The notes: generated from the letters alone by a model not told the origin. A DNA stretch of 64,000 nt from Salimicrobium flavidum (GCF_900156645.1 NZ_FTOC01000006.1:62001-126000), one strand, 5' to 3'. Counted from the stretch's first letter, positions 49,704-58,801 are shown. Program-made: numbers and translations.

Positions 49704-49910
49704 TCAATCCTGAAGTTCCTGTTTTATCTTTTCCCTGTCTATGCGTATCGCTTTGTAGAAGGAGTATACCATCAGGAGCATTATTATCGAAAACGGTAGA
49801 GCGGCTATAATCAGAGCGTTCTGTAACGCCTGCAGCCCTCCGGTATATAGAAGAACAGCGGCGATGGTGATGGCCAATGTAATCCAAAACACTTCTGTAA
49901 TTTTCTTCAC
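49704..49910 (-). pseudogene. Isolated BCCT transporter C-terminal fragment
   Basis: A 68-codon gene whose product, FWITLAITIAAVLLYTGG then LQALQNALIIAALPFSIIML followed by LMVYSFYKAI, corresponds to the last two helices of a BCCT carrier of the OpuD type (GLEALQTASIVAALPF). It is not the end of the neighbouring BCCT gene, which has its own different C-terminus. A ribosome site (AGAGGAG) precedes the GTG start at 49910, and its own terminator follows. It may be the remnant of a duplicated carrier or a surviving small membrane protein; both remain open. Confidence 0.65.
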
Positions 49911-49994
49911 ATAAGCTCCTCTTTCTGCTATTTGCTTACCTAATAACTTATACTCTGTCGGTGAGACCCTAAACAGATTAAGGCTGAGGAGGAG

Positions 49995-50020
49995 GTTTCA
50001 CAAAAATTGTTTTCGGATAC
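49995..50020 (+). promoter_or_regulatory. SigB-like promoter candidate of the AcuI/YhdH gene
   Basis: GTTTCA (49995-50000), 14 bases and GGATAC (50015-50020) resemble the SigB pair GTTTAA and GGGTAT, with five and four matches. It lies 35 bases before the start codon. Confidence 0.3.
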
Positions 50021-50054
50021 ATGAGCAGAAGAATCAATGAAGGAGGACTTACCC

Positions 50055-51032
50055 ATGGAAGAATTCCAGGCACTTGTACTCGAAGACGATAAACAATTGC
50101 ACGTCCGCTCCCGGACTGAAGAAGATCTGCCGGAAGGCGACGTCACCATTGAAGTAGCATATTCAAGTATCAATTACAAAGATGCGATTGTCGGAAATCA
50201 GAATCAGATTGTACAGAAGTATCCGCTCGTCCCGGGAATCGATTTGTCCGGTACGGTCATAGAGTCGGACGACCCTTCTTTTGAAAAGGGTCAGAAAGTC
50301 ATCGTAACGAGCTATGACCTCGGCACCGGACACGATGGCGGCTACAGTCAGATCGCCCGTGTACCGAAAGAATGGGTCGTACCGTTACCGGAAAATATGA
50401 CCCTGAAAGAAGCGATGATCCTCGGCACAGCGGGACTCACTGCTGCCCTGTCCATACAGAGACTCGAAGACAACGGTCTCCCCCCGGAGCAGGGGGAAGT
50501 GCTCGTGGCCGGAGCGACCGGCGGCGTCGGAAGTGTTGCTGTAAACATTCTCTCAGGCAAAGGGTACAGTGTGACTGCTGCGACAGGAAAAGACTCCGAG
50601 CACGATTATCTGAAAAAACTGGGAGCTTCCTCTGTCATCCATAGGGATGAAATCATGGATACAGATGGAACTCCTACCCGCAAGAAACGCTGGGCCGGAG
50701 CTGTGGACCCTGTCGGAGGGAATACGCTGCAGTATATACTCAGTACTCTTCAAAACAGCGGCTCCGTCTCTACAAGCGGTCTTGTCGGAGGTGTCCAGGT
50801 TTCCACCACTGTCCTTCCTTTCATCGGACGCGGCGTAAACTGGCTAGGAATCGACTCCGTGACATGCCCGATGCCGGAGAGAAAGAAAGTATGGGAAAAG
50901 CTTGCTGATGAATGGAAACCTTCTCTACTGAAGGAAGACATTCTGAACGAAGTCACTCTTGAAGAGGTTCCCGGCGTCCTCGAAGAAATCCTTCAGGGGA
51001 ATGTCCGAGGCAGAACGATTGTAAAACTATAA
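50055..51032 (+). CDS. AcuI/YhdH-type NADPH oxidoreductase
   Basis: A 325-residue medium-chain reductase of the YhdH/YhfP (AcuI, acrylyl-CoA reductase) subfamily. SSINYKDAIVGN and YPLVPGIDLSGTV are the GroES-like signatures, and VAGATGGVGSVAVNILSGKGYSVTAATGK is the NADPH-binding part. No zinc ligands are present. Subfamily members reduce acryloyl-CoA or quinone-like enones, so a detoxifying role is likely. GAAGGAGG lies eight bases before the ATG at 50055. It converges with the amidohydrolase gene. Confidence 0.88.
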   Translation: MEEFQALVLEDDKQLHVRSRTEEDLPEGDVTIEVAYSSINYKDAIVGNQNQIVQKYPLVPGIDLSGTVIESDDPSFEKGQKVIVTSYDLGTGHDGGYSQIARVPKEWVVPLPENMTLKEAMILGTAGLTAALSIQRLEDNGLPPEQGEVLVAGATGGVGSVAVNILSGKGYSVTAATGKDSEHDYLKKLGASSVIHRDEIMDTDGTPTRKKRWAGAVDPVGGNTLQYILSTLQNSGSVSTSGLVGGVQVSTTVLPFIGRGVNWLGIDSVTCPMPERKKVWEKLADEWKPSLLKEDILNEVTLEEVPGVLEEILQGNVRGRTIVKL

Positions 51033-51041
51033 TTCATTGAA

Positions 51042-51073
51042 AAAAGCTGCCGATTTCGTTCGGCAGCTTCTTT
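51042..51073. terminator. Bidirectional terminator
   Basis: AAGCTGCCG (51044-51052) pairs with CGGCAGCTT (51061-51069), with A and T tracts on the two sides. Confidence 0.85.
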
Positions 51074-51074
51074 A

Positions 51075-52670
51075 TTACCCTTTATACGTCCGCTGGCCTT
51101 TATGCCAGGTTTCCATCACTTTTATATTTTTCAACTCTTCCGGCTCCGTCTCGAGAGGGTGTTGATCCAACAGCACAAAATCCGCCTGATAGCCAGGAGC
51201 TATCTTTCCTTTCCGGCGTTCTTTGAATTCGAGATAAGCCGGTGCGATTGTCATGCCGTAAAAACCTTCGTTCACCGATAGCTTTTCCTGTGGCATCCAC
51301 CCTTCTTCAGGACGATTGTCAAGATCCTTTCGGGTCACTGCCGTACCGATCGTCACCATCGGATTGATCGAACCGATCGGTAAATCAGAACTGAGCGTGA
51401 TTGGGATCCCGGCCTTCTTCATACTTTGAAAAGCGTCTGAATAGGGGATTAACTCTTTCGGCGTCCATTTATCTTTTTTATCCCATTCTCCGAGCAAGAA
51501 CGAAGGTTGGGTTTCTACATAAGCTCCACTCGTCGAAATCCGATTGATCAGATCAGGAGCCAATGTTTGCGCATGAATGATGCGGTGACGAAGGTCAGGC
51601 GTGCAAGCTTCTTCCTGTTCGAGCGCCTCCACTGCCTGTTCCACGGCACGATCCCCTATCGCGTGCATTGCCACCTGCATCTGATTACGGGCGGCATAAC
51701 GAACCATATCATTGAGTTCTTCCTGTGCATAGATGAGTGGCCCAGTTTTAGACGGGTCATCAGGATAAGGGTTTCGCATGGAGGCAGTATGGAGACGCTG
51801 CGTACCGTCGAGGAAAATTTTGATCGCTCCGACGGTAACTTTTCCGGTCCCATCTCCTGTACGCATCTCTTCGTTTTCGACGAAATCCTCGATGTCTTCT
51901 TTGTGGAAAGAATAATGATGTAGTTGGACATCTATCGGCAGCTTCTCTTCCTGTTCAAGTTCCGTATACGCCTCATAAAGTCTTTTAAAACTACCGATGA
52001 AGCTACGGTCGTCTGTGTGGACACTGGTAATACCATGAGCAAGCAGATGTGGAAAAGCTGCGGACAGCGCCTCTTTAGCATCTCCAACCTCTCTTCCCCA
52101 GAATCTGTGGTTGATGAAGTGTACGGCTGTATCTTTGAAACGGCCATTCAAATTCCCCGATTCGTCACGTTCCTTGAACGCTTCCGGAATCCGGTCGAAT
52201 TCCCTTTCTTTCTCCAGAAGTTCCAGGGCCCGCTCACTGATCACACATTCATGACCATCTTCATGAATGAGGTAAATGAAGGCGTCCACCTGAATTTCCT
52301 CTAAATCCTTTGCAGTCAAAGGCTCATCTCTATCTTCAAATAAATCATCATTGAACCCTTTACCGAAGATCCATTGTCCTTCTTCGAGAACTTCATAATG
52401 AGATTCGATCATTTCCTTCATTTCCTTGAAACTCCGTGCTTCTCTCAGGTCCAGCTCTTTGACCAGCAGACCATAGCGCAGCAGATGCATATGAGAATCA
52501 TTGAAACCCGGGGTGAGCACCCTGCTTTCCCCGTCGACGACCGGTTCTTCTCCCTGATAAGGACTCGGATAGATCGCCTGTATGTAATCTCCTTCAAATG
52601 CGACAGCATACAGTTCTTCCGGCGCCTCTTCCCCTTGAGGCTGATAGATACGCACGTTATCCATGATCAT
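51075..52670 (-). CDS. YtcJ-like amidohydrolase
   Basis: A 531-residue metal-dependent hydrolase of the amidohydrolase-3/YtcJ family. FNDSHMHLLRYG holds the HxH metal motif near residue 60, MHAIGDRAVEQA and HRIIHAQTLAPD supply further histidines, and SDLPIGSINPM the final metal aspartate. Such enzymes hydrolyse N-substituted formamides or exo-enzymic amides; substrates are mostly unknown. Two starts are close (ATG at 52679 and at 52670); GGGAGG is nearly touching the first, so I favour the second. It follows the aldehyde dehydrogenase gene in the same direction after a hairpin. Confidence 0.82.
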   Translation of the reverse strand: MIMDNVRIYQPQGEEAPEELYAVAFEGDYIQAIYPSPYQGEEPVVDGESRVLTPGFNDSHMHLLRYGLLVKELDLREARSFKEMKEMIESHYEVLEEGQWIFGKGFNDDLFEDRDEPLTAKDLEEIQVDAFIYLIHEDGHECVISERALELLEKEREFDRIPEAFKERDESGNLNGRFKDTAVHFINHRFWGREVGDAKEALSAAFPHLLAHGITSVHTDDRSFIGSFKRLYEAYTELEQEEKLPIDVQLHHYSFHKEDIEDFVENEEMRTGDGTGKVTVGAIKIFLDGTQRLHTASMRNPYPDDPSKTGPLIYAQEELNDMVRYAARNQMQVAMHAIGDRAVEQAVEALEQEEACTPDLRHRIIHAQTLAPDLINRISTSGAYVETQPSFLLGEWDKKDKWTPKELIPYSDAFQSMKKAGIPITLSSDLPIGSINPMVTIGTAVTRKDLDNRPEEGWMPQEKLSVNEGFYGMTIAPAYLEFKERRKGKIAPGYQADFVLLDQHPLETEPEELKNIKVMETWHKGQRTYKG

Positions 52671-52692
52671 TGTAGTCATTCCTCCCTCAGAA

Positions 52693-52724
52693 AATTTCCT
52701 GCACCCGGGTTTCCGGGGGCAGGA
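52693..52724 (-). terminator. Intercistronic hairpin after aldA
   Basis: On the minus strand TCCTGCCCCCGG pairs with CCGGGTGCAGGA, followed by AATTTTC. The T tract is weak, so the amidohydrolase may receive readthrough. Confidence 0.6.
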
Positions 52725-52732
52725 GTATTTCT

Positions 52733-54184
52733 TTACTGTTTGTCATTTTTGTATTGCATATACACAACCTGTGTCACAAGGAAATCTTCCATGCCATGCT
52801 TTCCGTCCGTACCACCAAGTCCGGATTTACGCATACCGGCATGATACCCCTGCACAGCTTCGAAATTTTCACGATTGACGAACGTTTCTCCAAAACGGAG
52901 TTCATTCACGACACGCATCGCCTGATTCATATCATCTGTATAGACAGATGAAGATAAGCCATACTCTGTATCATTTCCTTTTTCAATCGCTTCATCCAAT
53001 GTTTTATATGTCGCGATCGGAATGACAGGTCCGAATATCTCTTCGGTCATAATCTCCGTCTCGTGCGTTACATCTGTCAAAATTGTCGGTTTGAAAAAAT
53101 AACCTGTATCCAGGTCCGCACGTTCACCACCTGTCACGACCGTTGCACCATTTTTCACTGCAGTCTGGACCATGCCCTCCACTTCTTCGAGGCGGTCTTT
53201 GCTGACGAGTGGTCCGACGTCCGCATCTTTATCCTTGCGCGGGTCGCCGACTTTTTTCGATTCAAAAGCCTTCTTCAATTTCTGCACAAGTTCATCCTTC
53301 CTGCTCTCGTGTACGTAGACACGCTCGGCGTTCGTACACGCCTGACCGTTGTTCGCAAGGCGGGATGTCACGATGCTTTCAACTGCAATATCAATGTCGG
53401 CCTGATCCGTAACAATCGCAGGAGCTTTCCCTCCGAGTTCCAGATTGACCTTCGTAATATTCTGAGCAGCTGCTTCCATCACTTTCGTTCCGGCTGTCAC
53501 ACTTCCGGTCATGGTCACCATATCCACATCTCTATGAGAAGCGATGGCGTTCCCGAGCTCTGAACCGGTACCTGTTATCAGATTGTATACCCCTTTTGGA
53601 ATATCTTCCATGTTATCGATGATCTTCGTAAACTCAGCAGCTGTATTCGGAGTCTGCTGACTCGGTTTAAGTACGACCGTGCATCCTGTTACAAGCGCCG
53701 TAGCCACTTTGCGTGCCAGAATGAACACCGGGAAGTTCCATGGTACGATTCCACCGATGACCCCGATCGGCTTTTTATAAATGTAGATATTTTCATTCTC
53801 CCGGTCACTCGGTACGATTTCTCCTTCGATTCTTCGAGCCCACTCCGACATGTAACGGAAGTAATCAATGGCGAGGTCTACTTCACCACTGGCCAGACCG
53901 TAATCTTTCCCCTGTTCTTCCTGAAGCAGGTCGATGAATGTATCACGATTCCTCTCTATTTCATCACCGAGACGGCGGACGATTTGACCTCTTTCGATAT
54001 TAGGGGTGAGTTCCCATCCTTTTTGTGCTGCTCGTGCGGCTCTTACCGCTCTGTTCACATCTTCTTCCGTGCCTTTCGGCGTTTTGGAAATGATCTCCCC
54101 TGTAGCCGGGTTTTCTATTTCGATCCATTCATTACTGTCAGACTCTATATATTCGCCGTTAATATACATTTTGTGTTCAATCAC
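52733..54184 (-). CDS. aldA: AldA-like aldehyde dehydrogenase
   Basis: A 483-residue NAD-dependent aldehyde dehydrogenase that aligns along its whole length with E. coli AldA (lactaldehyde/glycolaldehyde dehydrogenase), including FRYMSEWARRIEGEI, MTGSVTAG, RFGETFVNRENFEAVQGYHAG and the C-terminal QVVYMQY. The catalytic pair is E249 (NLELGGKAP) and C283 (NNGQACTNAERV). The natural aldehyde here is unknown. GTG at 54184 has AGGAGG eight bases upstream. The upstream gene is a PucR-type activator, and an inverted repeat overlaps the -35 region. Confidence 0.88.
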   Translation of the reverse strand: MIEHKMYINGEYIESDSNEWIEIENPATGEIISKTPKGTEEDVNRAVRAARAAQKGWELTPNIERGQIVRRLGDEIERNRDTFIDLLQEEQGKDYGLASGEVDLAIDYFRYMSEWARRIEGEIVPSDRENENIYIYKKPIGVIGGIVPWNFPVFILARKVATALVTGCTVVLKPSQQTPNTAAEFTKIIDNMEDIPKGVYNLITGTGSELGNAIASHRDVDMVTMTGSVTAGTKVMEAAAQNITKVNLELGGKAPAIVTDQADIDIAVESIVTSRLANNGQACTNAERVYVHESRKDELVQKLKKAFESKKVGDPRKDKDADVGPLVSKDRLEEVEGMVQTAVKNGATVVTGGERADLDTGYFFKPTILTDVTHETEIMTEEIFGPVIPIATYKTLDEAIEKGNDTEYGLSSSVYTDDMNQAMRVVNELRFGETFVNRENFEAVQGYHAGMRKSGLGGTDGKHGMEDFLVTQVVYMQYKNDKQ

Positions 54185-54203
54185 GATATCATCCTCCTAT
54201 GGT

Positions 54204-54232
54204 TGTATAAAGGATGTTCCACCTTATGGAAG
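54204..54232 (-). promoter_or_regulatory. aldA promoter with activator-like inverted repeat
   Basis: On the minus strand a -10 TATACA (54204-54209) is preceded 17 bases upstream by CTTCCA instead of a good -35. The perfect repeat TTCCA-CCTTA-TGGAA (54217-54231) covers this position, the usual place for an activator site. The PucR-type protein encoded just upstream is the obvious candidate. Confidence 0.5.
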
Positions 54233-54241
54233 TGATTAAAC

Positions 54242-54267
54242 AAAAAAAGCGTATAGCGACTATACGC
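54242..54267 (-). terminator. Terminator of the PucR-type gene
   Basis: GCGTATAG (54249-54256) pairs with CTATACGC (54260-54267), followed on the minus strand by seven T. Confidence 0.85.
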
Positions 54268-54273
54268 CTACGC

Positions 54274-55533
54274 TTATACATTGGTATTCTGATATCTTTG
54301 GTAATAGGAATCAACGTTATTGAGAAGCAGCAGTTCCATATAAAGATACGCTTTCAAATTGAAATCCTGAAAATCGATGGACGTAATCTCCTGAATCTGT
54401 TTGATCCGGTAATTGAGCGTATTCGGGTGGATGTACAGCTCACTCGCCGTCTGCTTCCCTTTCGTATTGTTGGCCAGGTACGTTTCCAGGGTACGCAACA
54501 AATCCGTCTGTTTCTCCTGATCGTTTTTCATCAGTTTCAACAAATCCTCACTGTAAAACTCATCGGAACTATTTTTTTCATAGAGGGTCGCCAGGTACCG
54601 ATACGTCCCCATCTTGGAAAATTCCCGCGGCATCGTCTCCGGCCGCGGCCCGAGGAAACTAGCTATTTCAATGACTTCGAGGGCCTCGAGAAAACTTTTC
54701 CTCACTTTTGATATCGTCTTATACTCATTGCCGATACCGATGAGGAAATAATAGAAGTCATCTCTCCCCACTTCTTCTTTTACACGTTCAATGAACTTAT
54801 GAGCTTTATGCAACGCTTCTCCTTCCGCTTCCGCTTCTACAAGGAGGATGAGCTGGTATTCGGATTTCACGAAATACATCCGATATTCCTGTTTATGCTT
54901 CCTTACCATCCGTTCAAGGTAGTCGAGCATATAAAGGTACTTACTATCCGTTACAGAAAACGTCACTACAGAAGAGCGTTCCGGCAATGTCAATTTCACA
55001 AGGGCCGCTTCCTGCTGCAACTGACTCTCCGTAGCGAACTCATGATTGAGCAAATTCCATAATACTTCATCTTTCTGATTATCTTTTTCCTTCGTTTTCT
55101 TATGCAAATCGTAGATCATTTTCCCGACATAAGGGGTGATTTCTCTCAGGAAATCCATGTCCTCTTCTTCCACCCATTCTTCCGACTCCTGCACCCAGAT
55201 ATAGCCGAGGGTCTGCCCCATGTGCTTCGCAGCGATAACGACCCGTTGACGGAAGCCTATATCTTCGATCGGGTGCACACGTATCGGATAACTGGCCCGT
55301 TCAAGACGCTGGACGATCCCTTCTTTCTTCAATCGATCGATGATGAAGACAGGGCATTTTTTTGAAAGTATCGTCTTTTGCTGGGTCTGATCGAAATCTT
55401 CAAAGGAGGAACTGTAGGATACAAGCTCAAAACTTTTATTCTCGATAATGACAGGCTTTTTCAGCTTCGTACTGATGATTTCGGTCGCCTTGTGAATATC
55501 CTCCACCTGCACCAGAAGTTCTTTCCATTCCAT
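54274..55533 (-). CDS. PucR-family transcriptional activator
   Basis: A 419-residue regulator of the PucR/CdaR type. An N-terminal sensor region (KLKKPVIIENKSFELVSYSS, GQTLGYIWVQESEEW) is followed by a GGDEF-like degenerate middle part. The C-terminal helix-turn-helix reads LETYLANNTKGKQTASELYIHPNTLNYRIKQIQEI (about 360-395). B. subtilis PutR, activator of proline use, has this architecture, and the put operon is only 4 kb away. The adjacent aldA is an equally good target, so the regulon is open. TTGTTT, 18 bases and TATAAT (55574-55603) form its promoter. Confidence 0.82.
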   Translation of the reverse strand: MEWKELLVQVEDIHKATEIISTKLKKPVIIENKSFELVSYSSSFEDFDQTQQKTILSKKCPVFIIDRLKKEGIVQRLERASYPIRVHPIEDIGFRQRVVIAAKHMGQTLGYIWVQESEEWVEEEDMDFLREITPYVGKMIYDLHKKTKEKDNQKDEVLWNLLNHEFATESQLQQEAALVKLTLPERSSVVTFSVTDSKYLYMLDYLERMVRKHKQEYRMYFVKSEYQLILLVEAEAEGEALHKAHKFIERVKEEVGRDDFYYFLIGIGNEYKTISKVRKSFLEALEVIEIASFLGPRPETMPREFSKMGTYRYLATLYEKNSSDEFYSEDLLKLMKNDQEKQTDLLRTLETYLANNTKGKQTASELYIHPNTLNYRIKQIQEITSIDFQDFNLKAYLYMELLLLNNVDSYYQRYQNTNV

Positions 55534-55573
55534 TTGATTCTACCCTTTCCCGAACAAGGTTTCGCTCGGTACC

Positions 55574-55603
55574 ATTATACCTATTCTTCCGGACAATAAA
55601 CAA
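55574..55603 (-). promoter_or_regulatory. SigA promoter of the PucR-type gene
   Basis: On the minus strand TTGTTT (55598-55603), 18 bases and TATAAT (55574-55579). Confidence 0.55.
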
Positions 55604-55614
55604 GAAATTCACCA

Positions 55615-57204
55615 TTACCCTTGCAGGTCCCTCCTTTTATACCCACGGAATCCGATAGTCACCATTACAAGAGCTACCATGCTGAGGAGGATAAGCGGGA
55701 GCCAGGTCATGTCCTCATTCGGCAATTCGGGGACATACCCGAACGGAGAAAGATATTCCATCCATTCCGGAAATTCGAATAATCCTCCGAAATAGAGTAC
55801 GATGAACGCATATAACAAATACGCCCACACCCAGCCGGACTTTTCAGGGAAAAACCCTATCAAAAGAACGGTCACTCCAACCATCACGAGAAGCGCCGGG
55901 TAATAAGCCATGCCCGCCCCGACTATCGTTAAGAAGGAGAAAGGTTCGGTCATCACTGCAACACCCGCCATCCATAATCCTGCAAATGCCAGCAGAAACA
56001 TAACCAGCCCCTGCACTGCAGCAATTGATAAATGGCTTGCGAAGAATTGAAAGCGTGATAAAGGATGAGCATAGAGAAGATCCACCCGGTGACTTTTCTC
56101 TTCTTTATACAATTTCAACATCGACATCAGCGCAGGTATCGTCGCAATCAATGCGATGACAACTATCAGCAAGGACAGAAACTGTTCCGTGAACGAAGCC
56201 GAAGATTCTCCCGCCAGCATTTGCTGGAGAATTTCGTTCCCTTCGAAAAATGTTTCCAGATCGCCGAGAATAGAGCCATAGGAAGCCCCTAGAAGCAGCA
56301 TCGCTATCCCCCAGCTGATGATACCTGTACGTTGCAGGCGAAGCGCCAGTCCTGTCGGTGTACCGAGGAAGGAAGAAGCCGTCGTTTTTCCTGCCCGTGA
56401 GCGAAGCAACCCGGCATCCAGGTCACGGAGACTCGCCATATAACCGGCGACTGCAAACAAAAGTATGCCTACACCGAAAAGCGGCAAAATCGTCCACCAA
56501 TGGTTCGCCCCATAAACTTCCGCCTGGGATGACAGATGTAGTGGAGAGAACCAGGATAAAGTTTCAGCACTCACATCGCCGACGGCACGGACAAGATACG
56601 CAATCATCAAAACAGCGAAAGCGATCCCGAATGATGTCCTGGCATTATCGGCAAGCTGCGCAGAAATGGCTGTTATTCCGGCAAAGAATATCCCGCTCCC
56701 TCCGAGAACCATCCCGTACAACATCGACCCGTTCCATCCCATACTTTCTATACCGAGCACACCAAGGCCGACAGAAATGAGAAGCACAAGCAACAGATTG
56801 ATGAAAAGAATGTGCAAAAATACAGCCATCATGTTCGCGCCTTTGCCAGTCGGTAAGGAACGGACGAGTTCAAGTAACCCTTCTTCTTCCTCCACTCTCG
56901 TATGCCTGTTGACGAAAAGAATATTCATCAGCCCGACAACGAGAGCCGTAAGCAAAACCATCTCATGTGCTGTCATCGTTCCTATCGTATAGGTCTCGAA
57001 ATTCACAGGGCCGACCATAGCCGTTAGCGCCGGATTGCTCAACGTCTGAGCCATTACATCACGTTCAGCCTGCGTCGGGTAAAGGTTTCCGAAAGCCAGT
57101 GGTACGGCAATCGTAATCACCGTCAGAGAAAACAGCCAGACAGTTATCCTCAGACGATCCGCTTTCCCTAAGAAGAAAAGCAGCTTGCCACTGTTATGGA
57201 ACAT
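55615..57204 (-). CDS. ABC exporter permease (tetronasin-type)
   Basis: A 529-residue membrane protein with about twelve helices in two repeated halves, as in TnrB3-type permeases of antibiotic exporters. Each half starts with an N-terminal cytosolic stretch (ADRLRITVWLF; RLQRTGIISWGIAMLLLG) and contains an EEE-rich loop (RVEEEEGLLELVRSLPTG; KEEKSHRVDLLYAHPLSR) that may contact the ATPase. It forms a complex with the ATPase encoded just upstream, and the two genes overlap as TGATG. It probably expels a hydrophobic compound; the substrate is unknown. Confidence 0.85.
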   Translation of the reverse strand: MFHNSGKLLFFLGKADRLRITVWLFSLTVITIAVPLAFGNLYPTQAERDVMAQTLSNPALTAMVGPVNFETYTIGTMTAHEMVLLTALVVGLMNILFVNRHTRVEEEEGLLELVRSLPTGKGANMMAVFLHILFINLLLVLLISVGLGVLGIESMGWNGSMLYGMVLGGSGIFFAGITAISAQLADNARTSFGIAFAVLMIAYLVRAVGDVSAETLSWFSPLHLSSQAEVYGANHWWTILPLFGVGILLFAVAGYMASLRDLDAGLLRSRAGKTTASSFLGTPTGLALRLQRTGIISWGIAMLLLGASYGSILGDLETFFEGNEILQQMLAGESSASFTEQFLSLLIVVIALIATIPALMSMLKLYKEEKSHRVDLLYAHPLSRFQFFASHLSIAAVQGLVMFLLAFAGLWMAGVAVMTEPFSFLTIVGAGMAYYPALLVMVGVTVLLIGFFPEKSGWVWAYLLYAFIVLYFGGLFEFPEWMEYLSPFGYVPELPNEDMTWLPLILLSMVALVMVTIGFRGYKRRDLQG

Positions 57205-58100
57205 CACTCTTCACCTCCGCCCGAGCCTTCGTAATGCCGCATAAACAGATCTTCCAATGTCGGTGGGGCGCTTTCTATCTTTCTTATACCGAACGTACTC
57301 AACTCAGCCATGACCGTATCCATTTTCTCCGTATCCACTTGAAAAGACCATCCTGCCTCCTCCTGCTCGACGGCATGCACACCCTCCCATTGCTCCAGAT
57401 TTTCCAGAGTATGGGACGTTTCCACATATAAATTTGTCCGGGTAAGATGACGCAGGTCGGTCAGACTTCCCGTTTCGATGATCTCTCCGTCCCGGATGAT
57501 TCCAACCCTGTCACAAAGCTGTTCCACTTCGGAAAGGATATGACTCGAAAGCAACACACTTTTCCCTTCGGCTCTGGCATCCTTCACATATTTCTGAAAG
57601 GTTCTTTCCATAAGCGGGTCCAGCCCCGAGGTCGGCTCGTCGAAAATATATAGATCAGGCTCGATAGCCAATGCAGCTATAAGTGCCACCTTCTGCCTGT
57701 TTCCTTTCGAATAAGCCCGGCATTTTTTCGAGGGATCGAATTGGAAGTCCCGGATCAACTCTTTCTTTCTTCCTTCATTCTTCACTCCATGAAAACTCAT
57801 CAGAAGATCGATGACTTCCCCTCCGGTGAGATTCGGCCATAAGTTCACTTCCCCCGGTACATATGCGATACGTTTATGAATATCGACCGCCTGATTCTTC
57901 GCATCCATGCCGAATACGGTCGCTTCACCTCCGGTCGGGGAGAGCATGCCAAGCAGAATACGGATAGTCGTAGATTTACCTGACCCGTTCGGTCCGATGA
58001 ATCCGAACACTTCCCCTTCTCTCACATCCATGCTGACACTTTTCAAAGCTTTCACCTTTCCGAAGTGTTTCGACAGATTTTCGGTCTGAAGTATAGTCAT
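57204..58100 (-). CDS. ABC exporter ATPase
   Basis: A 298-residue ATPase. Walker A GPNGSGKST lies near residues 36-44, Walker B LYIFDEPTSGLDPL near 150, and the signature is replaced by the AYSKGNRQKVALI form seen in drug-exporter ATPases. The C-terminal extension of about 80 residues is typical of NatA/DrrA-like proteins. It overlaps the TetR gene by four bases and the permease gene by one, so the three are expressed together. Confidence 0.92.
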   Translation of the reverse strand: MTILQTENLSKHFGKVKALKSVSMDVREGEVFGFIGPNGSGKSTTIRILLGMLSPTGGEATVFGMDAKNQAVDIHKRIAYVPGEVNLWPNLTGGEVIDLLMSFHGVKNEGRKKELIRDFQFDPSKKCRAYSKGNRQKVALIAALAIEPDLYIFDEPTSGLDPLMERTFQKYVKDARAEGKSVLLSSHILSEVEQLCDRVGIIRDGEIIETGSLTDLRHLTRTNLYVETSHTLENLEQWEGVHAVEQEEAGWSFQVDTEKMDTVMAELSTFGIRKIESAPPTLEDLFMRHYEGSGGGEE

Positions 58101-58729
58101 GTCCTCTCCTCCTCATAAAATGTCACTTTCAGAACATCCAGATATTCGAAAAATTCCTTAACGTATTTCTCAAAATCAATAGCCTGCACAGACTGACCTT
58201 TCAATTCATTTTTCAGCCTTTCTTCATACCCACCCAGAAAATACTGAATAATGTGAAACAACTTATCCCTCGATACATCCTTCCGGAATAAAGTAAGATC
58301 GATATCTTTATAAAGAAGGGCAAATCCATCTTCCTGAAGCTTTTTGTACTGCGATAGCAACCGCTCCGGAAGACCGGACATATCAGAAAGGAACAACGTG
58401 CTTGAGAACTGGAAGACAGCAAGGTTCTCCAGGTAAACCTCCCACTTAAGGCGAGTCACTTTTTTCATCCGTTCTATAAAATCCGGTTCATCTGTATCGA
58501 TCCGTGAAAAGTACTGCTCCTGAATCGTTCGGAGACTATATTCCACCAGATAGTGATACAACTGCTTTTTGTTTTTGAAATAATAGAAGAGCATCCCTTT
58601 CCCGATACCGGCCTCTTTGACGATATTGTTCGTGGAGGCTTTCTCATATCCTTCTTCAGCAAATTCGAATAGCGACGCTTCAAGGATCCGGCGTTTTTTC
58701 TCTTCTTCCAGGGTTTCGAATTTTTTCAT
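58097..58729 (-). CDS. TetR-family repressor of the ABC exporter
   Basis: A 210-residue TetR regulator. The DNA-binding domain reads ILEASLFEFAEEGYEKASTNNIVKEAGIGKGMLFYYFKNKKQLY (about residues 15-58). Its promoter carries two GACCA-N3-TGGTC palindromes, so autorepression and control of the exporter are the expected model. The ATG at 58729 has GGGAG eight bases upstream; a GTG two codons earlier is less well placed. Confidence 0.87.
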   Translation of the reverse strand: MKKFETLEEEKKRRILEASLFEFAEEGYEKASTNNIVKEAGIGKGMLFYYFKNKKQLYHYLVEYSLRTIQEQYFSRIDTDEPDFIERMKKVTRLKWEVYLENLAVFQFSSTLFLSDMSGLPERLLSQYKKLQEDGFALLYKDIDLTLFRKDVSRDKLFHIIQYFLGGYEERLKNELKGQSVQAIDFEKYVKEFFEYLDVLKVTFYEEERT

Positions 58730-58752
58730 ATCCACCGCTCCCGTATTTTTTA

Positions 58753-58801
58753 GACCAGTATGGTCGATTTAATTATACCTCCATTCGACCACCCTGGTCA
58801 A
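58753..58801 (-). promoter_or_regulatory. TetR-ABC operon promoter with two operators
   Basis: On the minus strand TTGACC (58796-58801), 18 bases and TATAAT (58772-58777) form the promoter. Palindromes GACCAGTATGGTC (58753-58765) and GACCACCCTGGTC (58787-58799) flank it, one covering the -35 and one the start point, 34 bases apart. Confidence 0.75.
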
